DNA of 64,000 bases from positions 62,001 through 126,000 of the forward strand of contig JAFGUF010000012.1 in NCBI GenBank assembly GCA_016938675.1. Reading direction: 5' to 3'. The notes beneath the pieces were generated by a model. It had not been told where the DNA came from, did not search any database, and worked only from the letters and a program-made list of their open reading frames with translations. Position 1 is the stretch's first letter, and every line of letters starts with the position of its first letter. This document shows, piece by piece, positions 9,334-18,758 of the stretch. The DNA comes from Clostridia bacterium (GTDB taxonomy: Bacteria > Bacillota > Clostridia > Christensenellales > UMGS416). The translations under genes were made by a program, and so were the position numbers.

Positions 9334-9987
9334 TTATTTACCTCCCTCGACAATATAGTCAACCAGTGTTGCAGGCGTCATTACGAGGTGAGGGTCTATT
9401 TCTCCGACTTCCACTATTTCTTCCGCCTCCATTATCACGGTGTCTGCCGCCATTGCCATCAGTGGATTAAAGTTCCTTGTTGTCTTGCTGTGGAATGCAT
9501 TGCCGCTTTTATCTACTTTTGTTCCGAATATGATAGCGACATCCGCATGCAAAGGCATCTCCAGAAGGTAATCTTTGCCCTCAATTTCCAGCACCTGCTT
9601 GCCCTCTCCAACTATTGTGCCCACGCCTGTAGGTGTCAGCACTCCGCCGAGGCCTGCGCCTGCCGCGCGCACTCTTTCCGCCAATGTTCCCTGCGGCACC
9701 AGCTCTATCTCTGTTTCGCCGGCCATCAGCTGCCTGCCTGTTTCCTTATTTGTGCCTATGTGGCTGGTTATTATTTTCTTAAATTGCTTATTAACCACCA
9801 TTTTGCCTACGCCTACATCTTCCATAGCGGTGTCATTGCAGATCAGGGTAAGGTTGTCTGCACCGGCCTTTACCAGCGCGTCAATAATCCTGTGGGGCGA
9901 ACCTACGCCCAGAAAGCCTCCTACCATTATGGTATAGCCCGGCTTTACCAGCTTTACGCATTCCTCCATTGAGCAAATTTTGTTCAT
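9334..9987 (-). CDS. atoD: Acetoacetate/butyrate-type CoA-transferase alpha subunit
   Basis: [65 protein letters not shown]. Confidence 0.88.
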   Translation of the reverse strand: MNKICSMEECVKLVKPGYTIMVGGFLGVGSPHRIIDALVKAGADNLTLICNDTAMEDVGVGKMVVNKQFKKIITSHIGTNKETGRQLMAGETEIELVPQGTLAERVRAAGAGLGGVLTPTGVGTIVGEGKQVLEIEGKDYLLEMPLHADVAIIFGTKVDKSGNAFHSKTTRNFNPLMAMAADTVIMEAEEIVEVGEIDPHLVMTPATLVDYIVEGGK

Positions 9988-10004
9988 AGATTCTCCTCTC
10001 TTCC

Positions 10005-11261
10005 TTATGCTTTAACAGGGTATTTCTCCATCACATATTCCATGGCTTCATCTATACATTTCAAGGCATATTTCAGGTCATCATCTGTGTGCCTGTAGCA
10101 TATGTACCAGTGGTGATATGGCTGCACAAAAAGCCCTCTCCTTATTGTCTGTGTGTAGAATTCCCTTCTGCGCTCCTTGTAGTCTTCATCCACCTTGTCG
10201 AATGTTATAAACGGCATTGGCGGAATGCCCGAAACCGTAACAGGAGCGTTATGCCTTGCCTTTATATGATGCAGTTCCTTAAGGAATGCTTCTCCCTTTT
10301 CCCATATTTGCTCGATAACATTCTCTCTCTGCAGTATCTCTATGCACTTTAATGAAGCCGCCATCTCCAAGCTATTGGGGAAGAATGTTGAGCTGACGAA
10401 TACTTCGCTTTCCATCACTTTCATTATTTCCTTTTTGCCCACCAGCGCGCTTATGGGGTATCCGTTGGCCATGGCTTTGCCGAATGTCGCCAAGTCCGGC
10501 ACCACGCCGTATCTTTCGCCTGCCCCGCCCATCGCCGCGCGGAAGCCCGTACGTATTTCATCAAATACCAGTACTGCGCCGTACTCATCAGCCAGCTTCC
10601 TTACGCCCTGCAGGTAGCCTTCCGGCGGAGTAATAACGTCCTTAGCTGTTGGGTGCCCAACCGGTGTAATTATTATGCAGGCTGTTTCGCCCTTGTTTGC
10701 TTCCAGCTTTTCTTTCAGCTCGTTTAAGTCGCCGTATTTGAATTCTGTTGTAAATTTTGATATCTCTTCCGGCACGCCGCCTTTGTTTTCCACGCACCAA
10801 TCGTGCCATCCGTGGTAGCCGCAGCGCAGTATATGGTTTTTACCTGTGTAGCCTCTTGCCACGCGTATTGCCATCGTAGTTACGTCAGAACCGGTCTTTG
10901 CTATTACTGCCATCTCAGCGCAGGGGATAAGCTCAATCAACTTGTTTTCAAGGTCATTCTGCAGCTTCTGAACCAGCGAAAAGCAAAAGCCTTTTTTCAT
11001 CTGCTCAGCGGCCGCCTCGTTTATTTCATCCTCAACATAGCCCAGTATTATAGGCCCGTAGGAGCAGAGCATGTCTATGTAGTCGTTGCCGTCAACATCC
11101 ACTATGTGTCCGCCATATCCTCTTTCTATAAACACGGGGTACTCGCCCTCTATAAAATTATATGGCCTGCGTATGCCCAGCATTCCTCCCGGGGTTATCT
11201 CCACAGCCTCTTTCAGCAAGGCCATTGATTTAGTAAGGTTTAGTTTTTCTGCGCTCTTCAT
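10005..11261 (-). CDS. kat: Class III PLP aminotransferase, probable 3-aminobutyryl-CoA aminotransferase (Kat-like)
   Basis: Glutamate-1-semialdehyde-aminotransferase-like fold (KTGSDVTTMAIRVARGYTG, VFDEIRTGFR, FGKAMANGYPISALVG). Lies inside the lysine fermentation operon, with ATGA overlap to kamE. Substrate is inferred from context. Confidence 0.7.
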   Translation of the reverse strand: MKSAEKLNLTKSMALLKEAVEITPGGMLGIRRPYNFIEGEYPVFIERGYGGHIVDVDGNDYIDMLCSYGPIILGYVEDEINEAAAEQMKKGFCFSLVQKLQNDLENKLIELIPCAEMAVIAKTGSDVTTMAIRVARGYTGKNHILRCGYHGWHDWCVENKGGVPEEISKFTTEFKYGDLNELKEKLEANKGETACIIITPVGHPTAKDVITPPEGYLQGVRKLADEYGAVLVFDEIRTGFRAAMGGAGERYGVVPDLATFGKAMANGYPISALVGKKEIMKVMESEVFVSSTFFPNSLEMAASLKCIEILQRENVIEQIWEKGEAFLKELHHIKARHNAPVTVSGIPPMPFITFDKVDEDYKERRREFYTQTIRRGLFVQPYHHWYICYRHTDDDLKYALKCIDEAMEYVMEKYPVKA

Positions 11262-12055
11262 TTGCTCCTCCTTCGTGCACTCTTTCTTTTTGCCATTTCT
11301 TTTACTATATACGTCGCTACGTCATCTGCGAATTTGCCGCTGCCGAATCCAGCGTCGTAGCCCAGCTCCTTTGCCAGCCTGTGGGATATTCTCGCGCCGC
11401 CGCAGATTAATAGCACGTCTTCGCGGATGCCTTCTGCCTCCGCCATCTCAACTAGCTGGGTTAGGTTCTGTATATGTATGTCCTTCTGCGTCACAGTCTG
11501 CGATACCAACAGCACATCGGCTTTCTTCTCCAGGGCATACCTGATCATGTCAATGTTGGCTACCTGCGCGCCCATGTTGTGGGCTTCAATCATTTCGTAT
11601 CTTTCCAGCCCATAGTGGCCTGCGTAGCCCTTCATATTCATGATGGCGTCTATTCCCACGGTGTGGGCATCTGTCCCTGTAGATGCTCCTACGACTACTA
11701 TCTTCCTGCCGATGTCGCGCTTTATGCATTCATCTGTTTCCTTCATGGACATGGCTTTGCTCACGGCAGACGGCGCATCTATAGCAGTGTAGTCTATGCC
11801 TGCATCCACGGAGCCGTAAAGCACATAGAATGTAAAATCATCATCAAGCGGCTTTACGCTTGCTACTACTGTTTCTTTTAGCCCCATCTTAGCAGCCAGT
11901 GCCTTGGCTGCCTCAGTTGATTTTTCGCAGTTTTTTACAGGCAGCGTAAAGCTGAGCTGCACTCTGCCGTCATTCAATGTGTCTCCGTAGGGCTTAAGCT
12001 TCGTTAAGTCCAGTTTTTTATCGTAATTTTTTTTTGCTGTGGAATATCCGCTCAT
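11258..12055 (-). CDS. kamE: Lysine 5,6-aminomutase beta subunit (B12-binding)
   Basis: VVVGASTGTDAHTVGIDAIMN (DxHxxG cobalamin motif); N-terminal KLKPYGDTLNDGRVQLSFTLP. Confidence 0.93.
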   Translation of the reverse strand: MSGYSTAKKNYDKKLDLTKLKPYGDTLNDGRVQLSFTLPVKNCEKSTEAAKALAAKMGLKETVVASVKPLDDDFTFYVLYGSVDAGIDYTAIDAPSAVSKAMSMKETDECIKRDIGRKIVVVGASTGTDAHTVGIDAIMNMKGYAGHYGLERYEMIEAHNMGAQVANIDMIRYALEKKADVLLVSQTVTQKDIHIQNLTQLVEMAEAEGIREDVLLICGGARISHRLAKELGYDAGFGSGKFADDVATYIVKEMAKRKSARRRSK

Positions 12056-13629
12056 GGCCTTTCCTCCAGTTCCTTCTTCATCCGGTCCATGAAGGGGTTG
12101 ACATAGTCTTTGTTCTTCTTGAATACGCCCTCCAGTCCTCTGCCCTCCGTCTCGCCACGCTTTATGTCGGCGAATACTCCCTCGCTTAAGGATGCAAAAA
12201 GGCCTTTCTTCTCTATTTTGTCCAGCAGCTTTTCAGCCTTCCCCAAAACTTCGTCGGCACGGTTTGCCATCTTGCCGTCCTTTTTAAATGTTATCTCGTC
12301 TCCCAGCGAATCCATGGCATTGAAAATATACTGGGCGTTCTGTATGGAAAGCGCACGGTCGGACATAAACGGCGTGTGTATAGCCTCCGTCAGCATCCCA
12401 AGCAGGTGTATCCTCTGCCCCGTTACCTTTGTAACCATGTTAAAGAGCGCATCCTGCACATTTGCCATAAATATGTCACCCGTTTTGTGCTTGGTAGGCG
12501 GCATGTATTTAAGCGGCGCATCGGGGAATATCTCCCGTGCCATCTGCGCCTGCGCCAGCTCGTAGACGAAGCTGTCCTTTAGCTGTGGGGACATCTCAAA
12601 GGCGTGCCCCAATCCCATCTGGCTTTCCTTAAGGCCGGCCTTTTTTGCCAGCTGCTCATTGATAAACTGGCTTGCAAGCACGGTGTGCGCCTGTTCGTAG
12701 GCATCGGATGTTGTAAGGTAATTATCCTCGCCTGTGTTTATTATTACGCCTGCGTAGGCGTTTATTATCCTTGAAAAATATTGGTCAATAAGCGTGCGCT
12801 TCATGTTGATATTGCGGAAAAGTATGCCGTAGAGCGCGTCATTGAGCATCATATCCAGCCGCTCAAATGCCCCCATTACGGCGATTTCGGGCATGCACAG
12901 CCCTGAGCAGTAGTTGCACAGGCGGATATACCGGCCTTCTTCCCTGCCCGCTTCATCCAGCGCTTCACGCATTATCCTGAAGTTCTCCTGAGTTGCGTAT
13001 GTGCCGCCGAATCCTTCGTGGGTTTCGCCGTATGGCACATAGTCCAGCAGGCTCTGCCCTGTAGTCCTGATGACGGCTATTACGTCGGCGCCCTGCTTCG
13101 CTGCGGCAACGGCCTGCACTGCGTCCTCTCTGATGTCGCCAGTGGCAACTATCACATACAGCAGCGGGCCTTGCTTTTCGCCGAATTCCTTAAGGTACAC
13201 TTCTCTTTGAGCAGTTCTTTTTTTTATGCGCTCCAATGCCTTTGCAGTCTCCTTTTGCAGCACTTCCTTCTTTTTATCCTCAGAAAACTGCGGCAGCGCG
13301 TCAAATTCGAATTTGTATTCCGCTATGCTTTCGGCAATCTCCTGCGGAGTCATCTTCGTATGGAGAATGCTCCTCGCGAAAAAATCAGCCGCTCCACTTC
13401 CTAAAAGGTTATTGTCGGCCAATGCCTCAACAACAATGTTAGGAAGCGGAACGTCATATTCATCTATGCCGTCTACGCCAAATAAACGGCAAAGTGTTCT
13501 TTCAACGGCCGTAGTTGAGTGTATATCAATGAATTTCTGCACCTTTGAGGCTATTTTCGATGCGTCCCTCCTGCAGGATTTCACTTTGTTTTTATCAATA
13601 TTCAGCTTGCTCTCCATCATTTTCCTCAT
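12052..13629 (-). CDS. kamD: Lysine 5,6-aminomutase alpha subunit
   Basis: Long KamD-like protein (VIRTTGQSLLDYVPYGETHEGFGGTYATQENFRIMREALDE); 4-nt overlap with kamE. Confidence 0.93.
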   Translation of the reverse strand: MRKMMESKLNIDKNKVKSCRRDASKIASKVQKFIDIHSTTAVERTLCRLFGVDGIDEYDVPLPNIVVEALADNNLLGSGAADFFARSILHTKMTPQEIAESIAEYKFEFDALPQFSEDKKKEVLQKETAKALERIKKRTAQREVYLKEFGEKQGPLLYVIVATGDIREDAVQAVAAAKQGADVIAVIRTTGQSLLDYVPYGETHEGFGGTYATQENFRIMREALDEAGREEGRYIRLCNYCSGLCMPEIAVMGAFERLDMMLNDALYGILFRNINMKRTLIDQYFSRIINAYAGVIINTGEDNYLTTSDAYEQAHTVLASQFINEQLAKKAGLKESQMGLGHAFEMSPQLKDSFVYELAQAQMAREIFPDAPLKYMPPTKHKTGDIFMANVQDALFNMVTKVTGQRIHLLGMLTEAIHTPFMSDRALSIQNAQYIFNAMDSLGDEITFKKDGKMANRADEVLGKAEKLLDKIEKKGLFASLSEGVFADIKRGETEGRGLEGVFKKNKDYVNPFMDRMKKELEERP

Positions 13630-14551
13630 CTAATACATTATAAACCGGCAGGTTCATGTGCTCTTTCATTTGCTCTAAGAATTTCTTTTTATCGTACCAC
13701 ATGCCATATGGCGACATCGGGTTGATCGTTACAGCCACTAGGTTTGTGCCGCTTTGCACCAGTATTCTGCCCTGCTTCCTTGCGAATTTATCATACATTC
13801 TAGGCGTAATAAAAATACACGATGCGTCATTAACCACGGCAATTTTTATGTATGCTTTGTATTCCTTCATTATTTTAGCAAGGTCGTCTGCAACCATCGC
13901 ACCACGGAAGATAAACCTGGCTTCGTTATCGTTTTTAAGCACAGCATACGGCCTGTCATTTGTGAAATTAACTGAGTAGCTCTCCTCGCTCGTTTCAATC
14001 GCGAACATCTCCGCCTGATGCTTTGCCGCCATTATTGTCCTGTGCATGTCATGATGCATAGCCGCACCTACTGATAAAACTGCAGCCTCCATTCGGGATA
14101 CAAATGATGTCCTTCCCGCTGCGCCGTCTACTAGTATCTTCTGGCAACCCAGTTTCTGAAGCATTGCGCCTATAACCTCAATCTGTGCCACCATTGACGG
14201 CCCGGCAACCTCCAGATAGCCTTCGCTTTGTACCTTTACAATGAGCACTTCTCCAAGCGCTGTCATTATTCCTGTTTCCAGAGTGGTTTTGCATTTCGCG
14301 GTGGAATCTGCAAGGCATACTCCGCACGTTGCCGCATACATTCCCGGATATACTCTTATCCTTGGTTTTTCAAGCCGCGTCACTTCGTCCTGCTTTTCGC
14401 CGTCGTATCCGATGGATGTAATGCCCAATACATAGTCATTTCGATATTCTTTTATCAGGTAGTTTAAAACCGTCGTTTTGCCGGCGTTTTTGCACATGCC
14501 TGCTACGCCTATGCTTTTATATTCCTTTAAGCTTTCCGCTAGGCTATTCAT
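13595..14551 (-). CDS. kamB: P-loop protein, KamB-like lysine 5,6-aminomutase reactivation component
   Basis: Walker A GMCKNAGKTTVLN; sits between kamA and kamD with overlapping ends. Confidence 0.7.
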   Translation of the reverse strand: MNSLAESLKEYKSIGVAGMCKNAGKTTVLNYLIKEYRNDYVLGITSIGYDGEKQDEVTRLEKPRIRVYPGMYAATCGVCLADSTAKCKTTLETGIMTALGEVLIVKVQSEGYLEVAGPSMVAQIEVIGAMLQKLGCQKILVDGAAGRTSFVSRMEAAVLSVGAAMHHDMHRTIMAAKHQAEMFAIETSEESYSVNFTNDRPYAVLKNDNEARFIFRGAMVADDLAKIMKEYKAYIKIAVVNDASCIFITPRMYDKFARKQGRILVQSGTNLVAVTINPMSPYGMWYDKKKFLEQMKEHMNLPVYNVLDEENDGEQAEY

Positions 14552-15794
14552 GCTCTTTTTCGTGCCTTTTTCCGTTACGTTTCAGGTCTTTTGGCTCAAT
14601 GGTTATCTTCTGTCCGTTCAAAAGCCCGGCTATGCCGTCAAGTTCAATATCTTTTTGATCGTGTTTTCTGTTGAAGCTGTAGTTTTCCGGCTCGGCGTAG
14701 GATGATATCATTCCCTCAAAATTCCTCAGCACTATTCTTTCGTACCCTTGCGATATGATATAGTTAGGCATTACGGGTATCTTGCCGCCGCCGCCCGGTG
14801 CGTCTATTACAAATGTAGGCACGCAAAAGCCCGATGTATGCCCCCTTAGCCCTTCTATTATCTCAATGCCCACAGATACCGGCGTGCGGAAATGCTCAAT
14901 ACCTGTGGATAAATCGCATTGATACAGATAATACGGACGCACGCGCATCTTTACAAGCTCATGCACCAGCTCTTTCATGATGGTTATTTTGTCGTTTATC
15001 CCAGCCAGCAGAACGCTCTGGTTTCCCAATGGTATGCCCGCATCGGCCAGCATTGCGCATGCCTTTTTGCTCTCCTCTGTTATCTCACTTGGGTGCCCAA
15101 AGTGCAGGTTTATCCATAGCGGATGGTATTTTTTCAGCATACCTACGAGCTCTGGTGTTATCCTTTGGGGCATCACTATGGGTGAGCGTGTGCCTATTCT
15201 TATTATTTCAACATGCTCAATTTCCCTTATGCTTGAAATTATCTTCTCCAGCCTGTCATCGGATAGCAGCAGCGGGTCGCCTCCGGATATAAGCACATCC
15301 CGCACTTCCTTATGCTCTCTTATGTACTCCACGCTCTTTTCTATTGCTGAAAATTCCATGGCGCAGTCCTTATGCCCTGCAAAGCGCCTGCGTGTGCAGT
15401 ACCTGCAGTACATGGAACACTGGTCAGTCACTAAAAGCAGCACCCTGTCGGGGTATCTGTGGGTAAGCCCCGGCACTGGTGAATCGGTGTCCTCATGCAG
15501 CGGGTCGTCAATGTCATCTTCACTTACCTTTAGCTCCGCCAATGTCGGCACCGCCTGCTTCCTTATGGCGTCGTCCGGGTTATCCGGGTCAATTAAGGAC
15601 AGAAAGTACGGAGTAATTGCCATGCGAAGCTTAACCAAGCATTGGGATATTGCCTGCTTCTCATCATCTGATAATGCCAGGTATTTTTCAAGCTCGTTCA
15701 CCGTGGTTATTCTGTTTCTAACCTGCCAGTGCCAGCTGTTCCATTCCTCGTCTGATGCATCGGGAAATAGCTCTATTCTTCTGGAATAATTCAT
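14544..15794 (-). CDS. kamA: Lysine 2,3-aminomutase (radical SAM)
   Basis: CSMYCRYCTRRRFAG radical SAM motif; DVLISGGDPLLLSDDRL; FVIDAPGGGGKIPVMPNY. Confidence 0.95.
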   Translation of the reverse strand: MNYSRRIELFPDASDEEWNSWHWQVRNRITTVNELEKYLALSDDEKQAISQCLVKLRMAITPYFLSLIDPDNPDDAIRKQAVPTLAELKVSEDDIDDPLHEDTDSPVPGLTHRYPDRVLLLVTDQCSMYCRYCTRRRFAGHKDCAMEFSAIEKSVEYIREHKEVRDVLISGGDPLLLSDDRLEKIISSIREIEHVEIIRIGTRSPIVMPQRITPELVGMLKKYHPLWINLHFGHPSEITEESKKACAMLADAGIPLGNQSVLLAGINDKITIMKELVHELVKMRVRPYYLYQCDLSTGIEHFRTPVSVGIEIIEGLRGHTSGFCVPTFVIDAPGGGGKIPVMPNYIISQGYERIVLRNFEGMISSYAEPENYSFNRKHDQKDIELDGIAGLLNGQKITIEPKDLKRNGKRHEKEHE

Positions 15795-15886
15795 ATGGTT
15801 CCTCTTTTTTAGTTGGACTCTTAGTCCTATATAGATTAGTATTGCAGTTCCGCCACTTTTGTTTTATGCTTATGTAATTAGCGCCT

Positions 15887-16001
15887 CTTATCCCCCTGAA
15901 AGCTTCGCTTTCTTTCCCCCTTTGGCAAGGGGGAGTCGCTGCGGCTCCAAGGACGCCTCTCGGTCACACTTCACGTGCCAGCTCCCCTTCAAGGGGATAA
16001 G
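15887..16001. repeat. Palindromic element with CTTATCCCC/GGGGATAAG ends; contains a family A repeat on the minus strand
   Basis: Inverted ends at 15887..15895 and 15993..16001; minus strand CCCCTTGAAGGGGAGCTGGCACGTGAAGTGTGACCGAGAGG matches 63074..63120. Confidence 0.65.
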
Positions 16002-16056
16002 GGGTTTTAAGTTTTTATGTTGGCTAATGCCCATTTGTAATGATAGGTTAAGAAAA

Positions 16057-17097
16057 CTATCCTACATATGTCTTTTCAAACAGCTCCCTTATCTGGCTAT
16101 TTTCCCTTAGCTCTTCCAGAGTGATTTCGGCATGGTCTTTTGTATAGCCATTTCCTATTATCATGTTTACATCCTTGCCCACGCCCTCTGCGCCCAGCGC
16201 AGCCTTTGTAAAGCTGGTTGCCATTGAGAAGAAGTATACTGTTCCGCCATCCTTAACAGGAAGTATGCTGCTCATTTCAGTGTCTGGAATGTTTACGCAG
16301 TTTATGCACAAATCATATTCTTTTCCGCCGTTTGCTTCCAGAGCCTTGTTGTATACGTCCATGGCCTCCACTGCGTTTGCGACTATATGCTCATGGCATA
16401 GGTTAAGGTTTGCAAGCTTTTCCTTGCTGCTTTCTCTGCTGGCAACGCCTACCACGTTGCCGGTCGGTCCTACGCGCTTTTTTGCCTCGTAGCAGCAGAG
16501 TATGCCTGATTTGCCGCTGGCTCCCAGTATCAGCACGCTGTCGCCGGGCTTCACCAACTTCGCTGCCTGTGCAGGCGCTCCTGCTACGTCAAGAGCAGCA
16601 AGTGCTAGGCTTTCATCCATGTCCTTAGGCAATTTTGCATATATGCCGCTCTCAAATAGTATTGCCTCGCCCTCAATTTCCACCTTGTCTATATTCATGT
16701 GAATTTTCTTAATTTTCTTTATCTTAAGCGGGGTTAATGAAAGAGAAACCAGCGTCGCTATATCATCGCCCTCTTTAAGCGGTGTTTTGCCCTTCAATGC
16801 AGGGCCGATTTGCTTAACAGTGCCCATCAGCATTCCGCCGGAGCCAGTAACCGGATTTTGCATCTTGCCGCGCTCGGCAACGATATCCATTATCATCTGC
16901 CCGATTTTTTCTGGGTCGCCGCCGTTTGCAGACTTCAGCTGGGTGAAGCTTGCTGAGTCGATATTTAGCGCTTTAACCTCAAGCAGTATCTCATTGTCAT
17001 AGATATCCATAGTGTTATCAATTTTCTTTGCCGGCTGCGGCAGAACACCTTTCGGCTCGATTACTCTGTGTGTTCCGTATTTACATCCCTTTTTCAT
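16057..17097 (-). CDS. kdd: L-erythro-3,5-diaminohexanoate dehydrogenase
   Basis: GDSVLILGASGKSGILCCYEAKKRVG; MDR-like fold in the lysine fermentation operon; starts MKKGCKYGTHRVIEPKGVLPQPA. Confidence 0.9.
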   Translation of the reverse strand: MKKGCKYGTHRVIEPKGVLPQPAKKIDNTMDIYDNEILLEVKALNIDSASFTQLKSANGGDPEKIGQMIMDIVAERGKMQNPVTGSGGMLMGTVKQIGPALKGKTPLKEGDDIATLVSLSLTPLKIKKIKKIHMNIDKVEIEGEAILFESGIYAKLPKDMDESLALAALDVAGAPAQAAKLVKPGDSVLILGASGKSGILCCYEAKKRVGPTGNVVGVASRESSKEKLANLNLCHEHIVANAVEAMDVYNKALEANGGKEYDLCINCVNIPDTEMSSILPVKDGGTVYFFSMATSFTKAALGAEGVGKDVNMIIGNGYTKDHAEITLEELRENSQIRELFEKTYVG

Positions 17098-17109
17098 ATG
17101 TGCACCTCA

Positions 17110-17925
17110 TTAAAGTTTTAATATATTTCTTGCATCCGCCGGGCTTGCCGGTTCTCTGCCTAGTTCCATCGCTATGCGTACTGCCTTGCTCACCAATTTG
17201 CCATTGGACTCAGCTAGTACACCGGGCGAAATGAAGATATTGTCTTCAAACCCTACCCGAATGTGTCCGCCTGTTATTGCTGACATTGCCGCAACATTAA
17301 ACTGATGCCTGCCTATGCCTGCCGCTGTGAATGTCGCGCCCTCCGGAAGGCTCTCCTTGAGAAAGTTGAACTCGCTCATGCTTGCGCCTATGCCCCCTGT
17401 TACGCCCATCACTAAGTTAAAATGCAAAGGCTCCAAAATAAAACCTTTTTTCACAAGGTATAGCGCCGTGTTTATCATGCTTCTGTCGAAAACTTCGATT
17501 TCCGGCTTTATGCCCTTTGCTTTCATTTCGCTCGCAAAGTGCTTTATTGTGCTTATGGAGTTTACGAATATGTCATTTTCGCCGAAGTTTAATGTGCCGC
17601 AGTCCAGCGTCGCCATCTCCGGGTTTAATGTAAGCGGCTGCAGCCTCTCTTCGTCGCTCATGCCCGCTGCTCCGCCTGTAGATGGCTGAACAATTACTTC
17701 AGGGCACTGGCGCTTAATCGCGTCAATGCATTCTTTGAATCTTTCTGCGCTCTGAGTGGGTGTACCATCATCATATCTGACATGCAGGTGGATAATTGCC
17801 GCTCCTGCCTCATGTGCCCTTCTTGCCTCATCTGCAATCTCTGTCACTGTGTACGGGACATTCGGATTGTGCTCCTTTGTTACCTCAGCTCCGCATATCG
17901 CCGCAGTGATTATAACCTTCTCCAT
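17110..17925 (-). CDS. kce: 3-keto-5-aminohexanoate cleavage enzyme (BKACE family)
   Basis: EKVIITAAICGAEVTKEHNPNVPYTV, AGAAIIHLHVR, GHIRVGFEDNIF. Confidence 0.95.
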   Translation of the reverse strand: MEKVIITAAICGAEVTKEHNPNVPYTVTEIADEARRAHEAGAAIIHLHVRYDDGTPTQSAERFKECIDAIKRQCPEVIVQPSTGGAAGMSDEERLQPLTLNPEMATLDCGTLNFGENDIFVNSISTIKHFASEMKAKGIKPEIEVFDRSMINTALYLVKKGFILEPLHFNLVMGVTGGIGASMSEFNFLKESLPEGATFTAAGIGRHQFNVAAMSAITGGHIRVGFEDNIFISPGVLAESNGKLVSKAVRIAMELGREPASPADARNILKL

Positions 17926-18074
17926 TGTCGCCTCCGCATAAATTTGAAAATAACCATCAAGTCTCTCAGTTTTTAGTAAAATTCATAAGCTAGTTCGTAT
18001 ATATACTCTTGTACAGATTCTTCATTTCAATCTTGTTTTCCTTTGGTAGAACACCTTGCATTTTTTAATCCAAT

Positions 18075-18118
18075 GGGTTGTTAAGGACGCAGCCCTTAAT
18101 TTCAGGGTGGTGGGCGGG
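18075..18118 (+). repeat. Interspersed repeat family C, copy 2
   Basis: GGGTTGTTAAGGACGCAGCCCTTAATTTCAGGGTGGTGGGCGGG. Confidence 0.65.
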
Positions 18119-18220
18119 ATTAGATTATCTGCCAATGCATATATTTTTCGTTCACTTCAAAGTTAAACACAGCTTTGTAAAAATCCTACTGCATAGTGAT
18201 TGCTTTTTTAATATTAGGCA

Positions 18221-18259
18221 AATAAAAAAGCTATCTCAATTTAAACAATTGAAATAGCT
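18221..18259 (-). terminator. Riboswitch-controlled intrinsic terminator
   Basis: Minus strand AGCTATTTCAATT-GTTTA-AATTGAGATAGCT-TTTTTATT: 13-bp stem, 5-nt loop, T-tract. Confidence 0.85.
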
Positions 18260-18425
18260 CATTGCAATCAATAAAGCAACAGTCAGCCGAAGTTCCTTCA
18301 ACTAACCAAGACACAGGCGCCGGCACAGCCTGTACTTTCGGCGGATAAAGCCTTATCTCACGGCATCAGCCTGTCGGAACCTTTGCATCCGTGAGGTACC
18401 CTCATATCCGCTCCTCTATTTACTC
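18251..18425 (-). promoter_or_regulatory. Lysine riboswitch (L box) aptamer
   Basis: Minus strand has AGAGGAGCGG...GGTACC..., GTGAGATAAGGCTTTATCCGCCGAAAG, ...TCTTGG..., GACTGTTGC...AATGAGCTATTT, in the order of the L-box core (AGAGGnGC, GCCGAAG, CTGG, ACTGTCA, GGAGnGCTAT). P1 is AAATAG/CTATTT. Lies upstream of the lysine fermentation operon. Confidence 0.8.
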
Positions 18426-18464
18426 AAAAAACGTATAATATTTTACTGGGTTTTCAACAGATTT

Positions 18465-18493
18465 ATATTATCATAACGGATTTAGAATGTCAA
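18465..18493 (-). promoter_or_regulatory. Sigma-A type promoter for the riboswitch/lysine operon
   Basis: Minus strand TTGACA-N17-TAATAT, about 40 nt upstream of the aptamer 5' end. Confidence 0.85.
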
Positions 18494-18700
18494 TTAATTT
18501 GCTTCTATGCCGTAAAATAATAAGGCAGTATAGGTAAAATAGTTAATATAAATAGTGCATTCTGTTTATATTATATATGTAATTAAGTTAGTGTTTCAGT
18601 GAAATGGGCTTCATTCTCTGCAAATTGGCTGCCTTTCTATCATAGTCATGATAATTTCTGAAGCGGGAAGAAAAACTATTGATGATTATATAGACAGACC

Positions 18701-18732
18701 AAAAAAGGAAAGCCCTAAAGCTTTCCTTTTTA
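18701..18732 (-). terminator. Intrinsic terminator
   Basis: AAAAAGGAAAGCTTTAGGGCTTTCCTTTTTT on minus strand, downstream of 18759..19226. Confidence 0.75.
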
Positions 18733-18758
18733 AATCTTCTTCACAAATCTCCCGCTCA

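Noticed and set aside
9388-9972. Plus-strand ORF (194 aa) antisense to atoD
   Set aside because: Cys/His/Tyr-rich shadow frame of a conserved CoA-transferase gene.
14977-15789. Long plus-strand ORF (270 aa) antisense to kamA
   Set aside because: Mirror of a strongly conserved radical SAM gene; Ser-rich composition typical of antisense frames; no family motif.
18251-18425. Alternative riboswitch identities (cobalamin, SAM, TPP, c-di-GMP) for the leader upstream of kce
   Set aside because: The ordered motifs AGAGGnGC, GCCGAA, CTTGG, ACTGT and GAGCTAT fit the L-box best, and the downstream operon is lysine catabolism; the core motifs of the other classes were not found.
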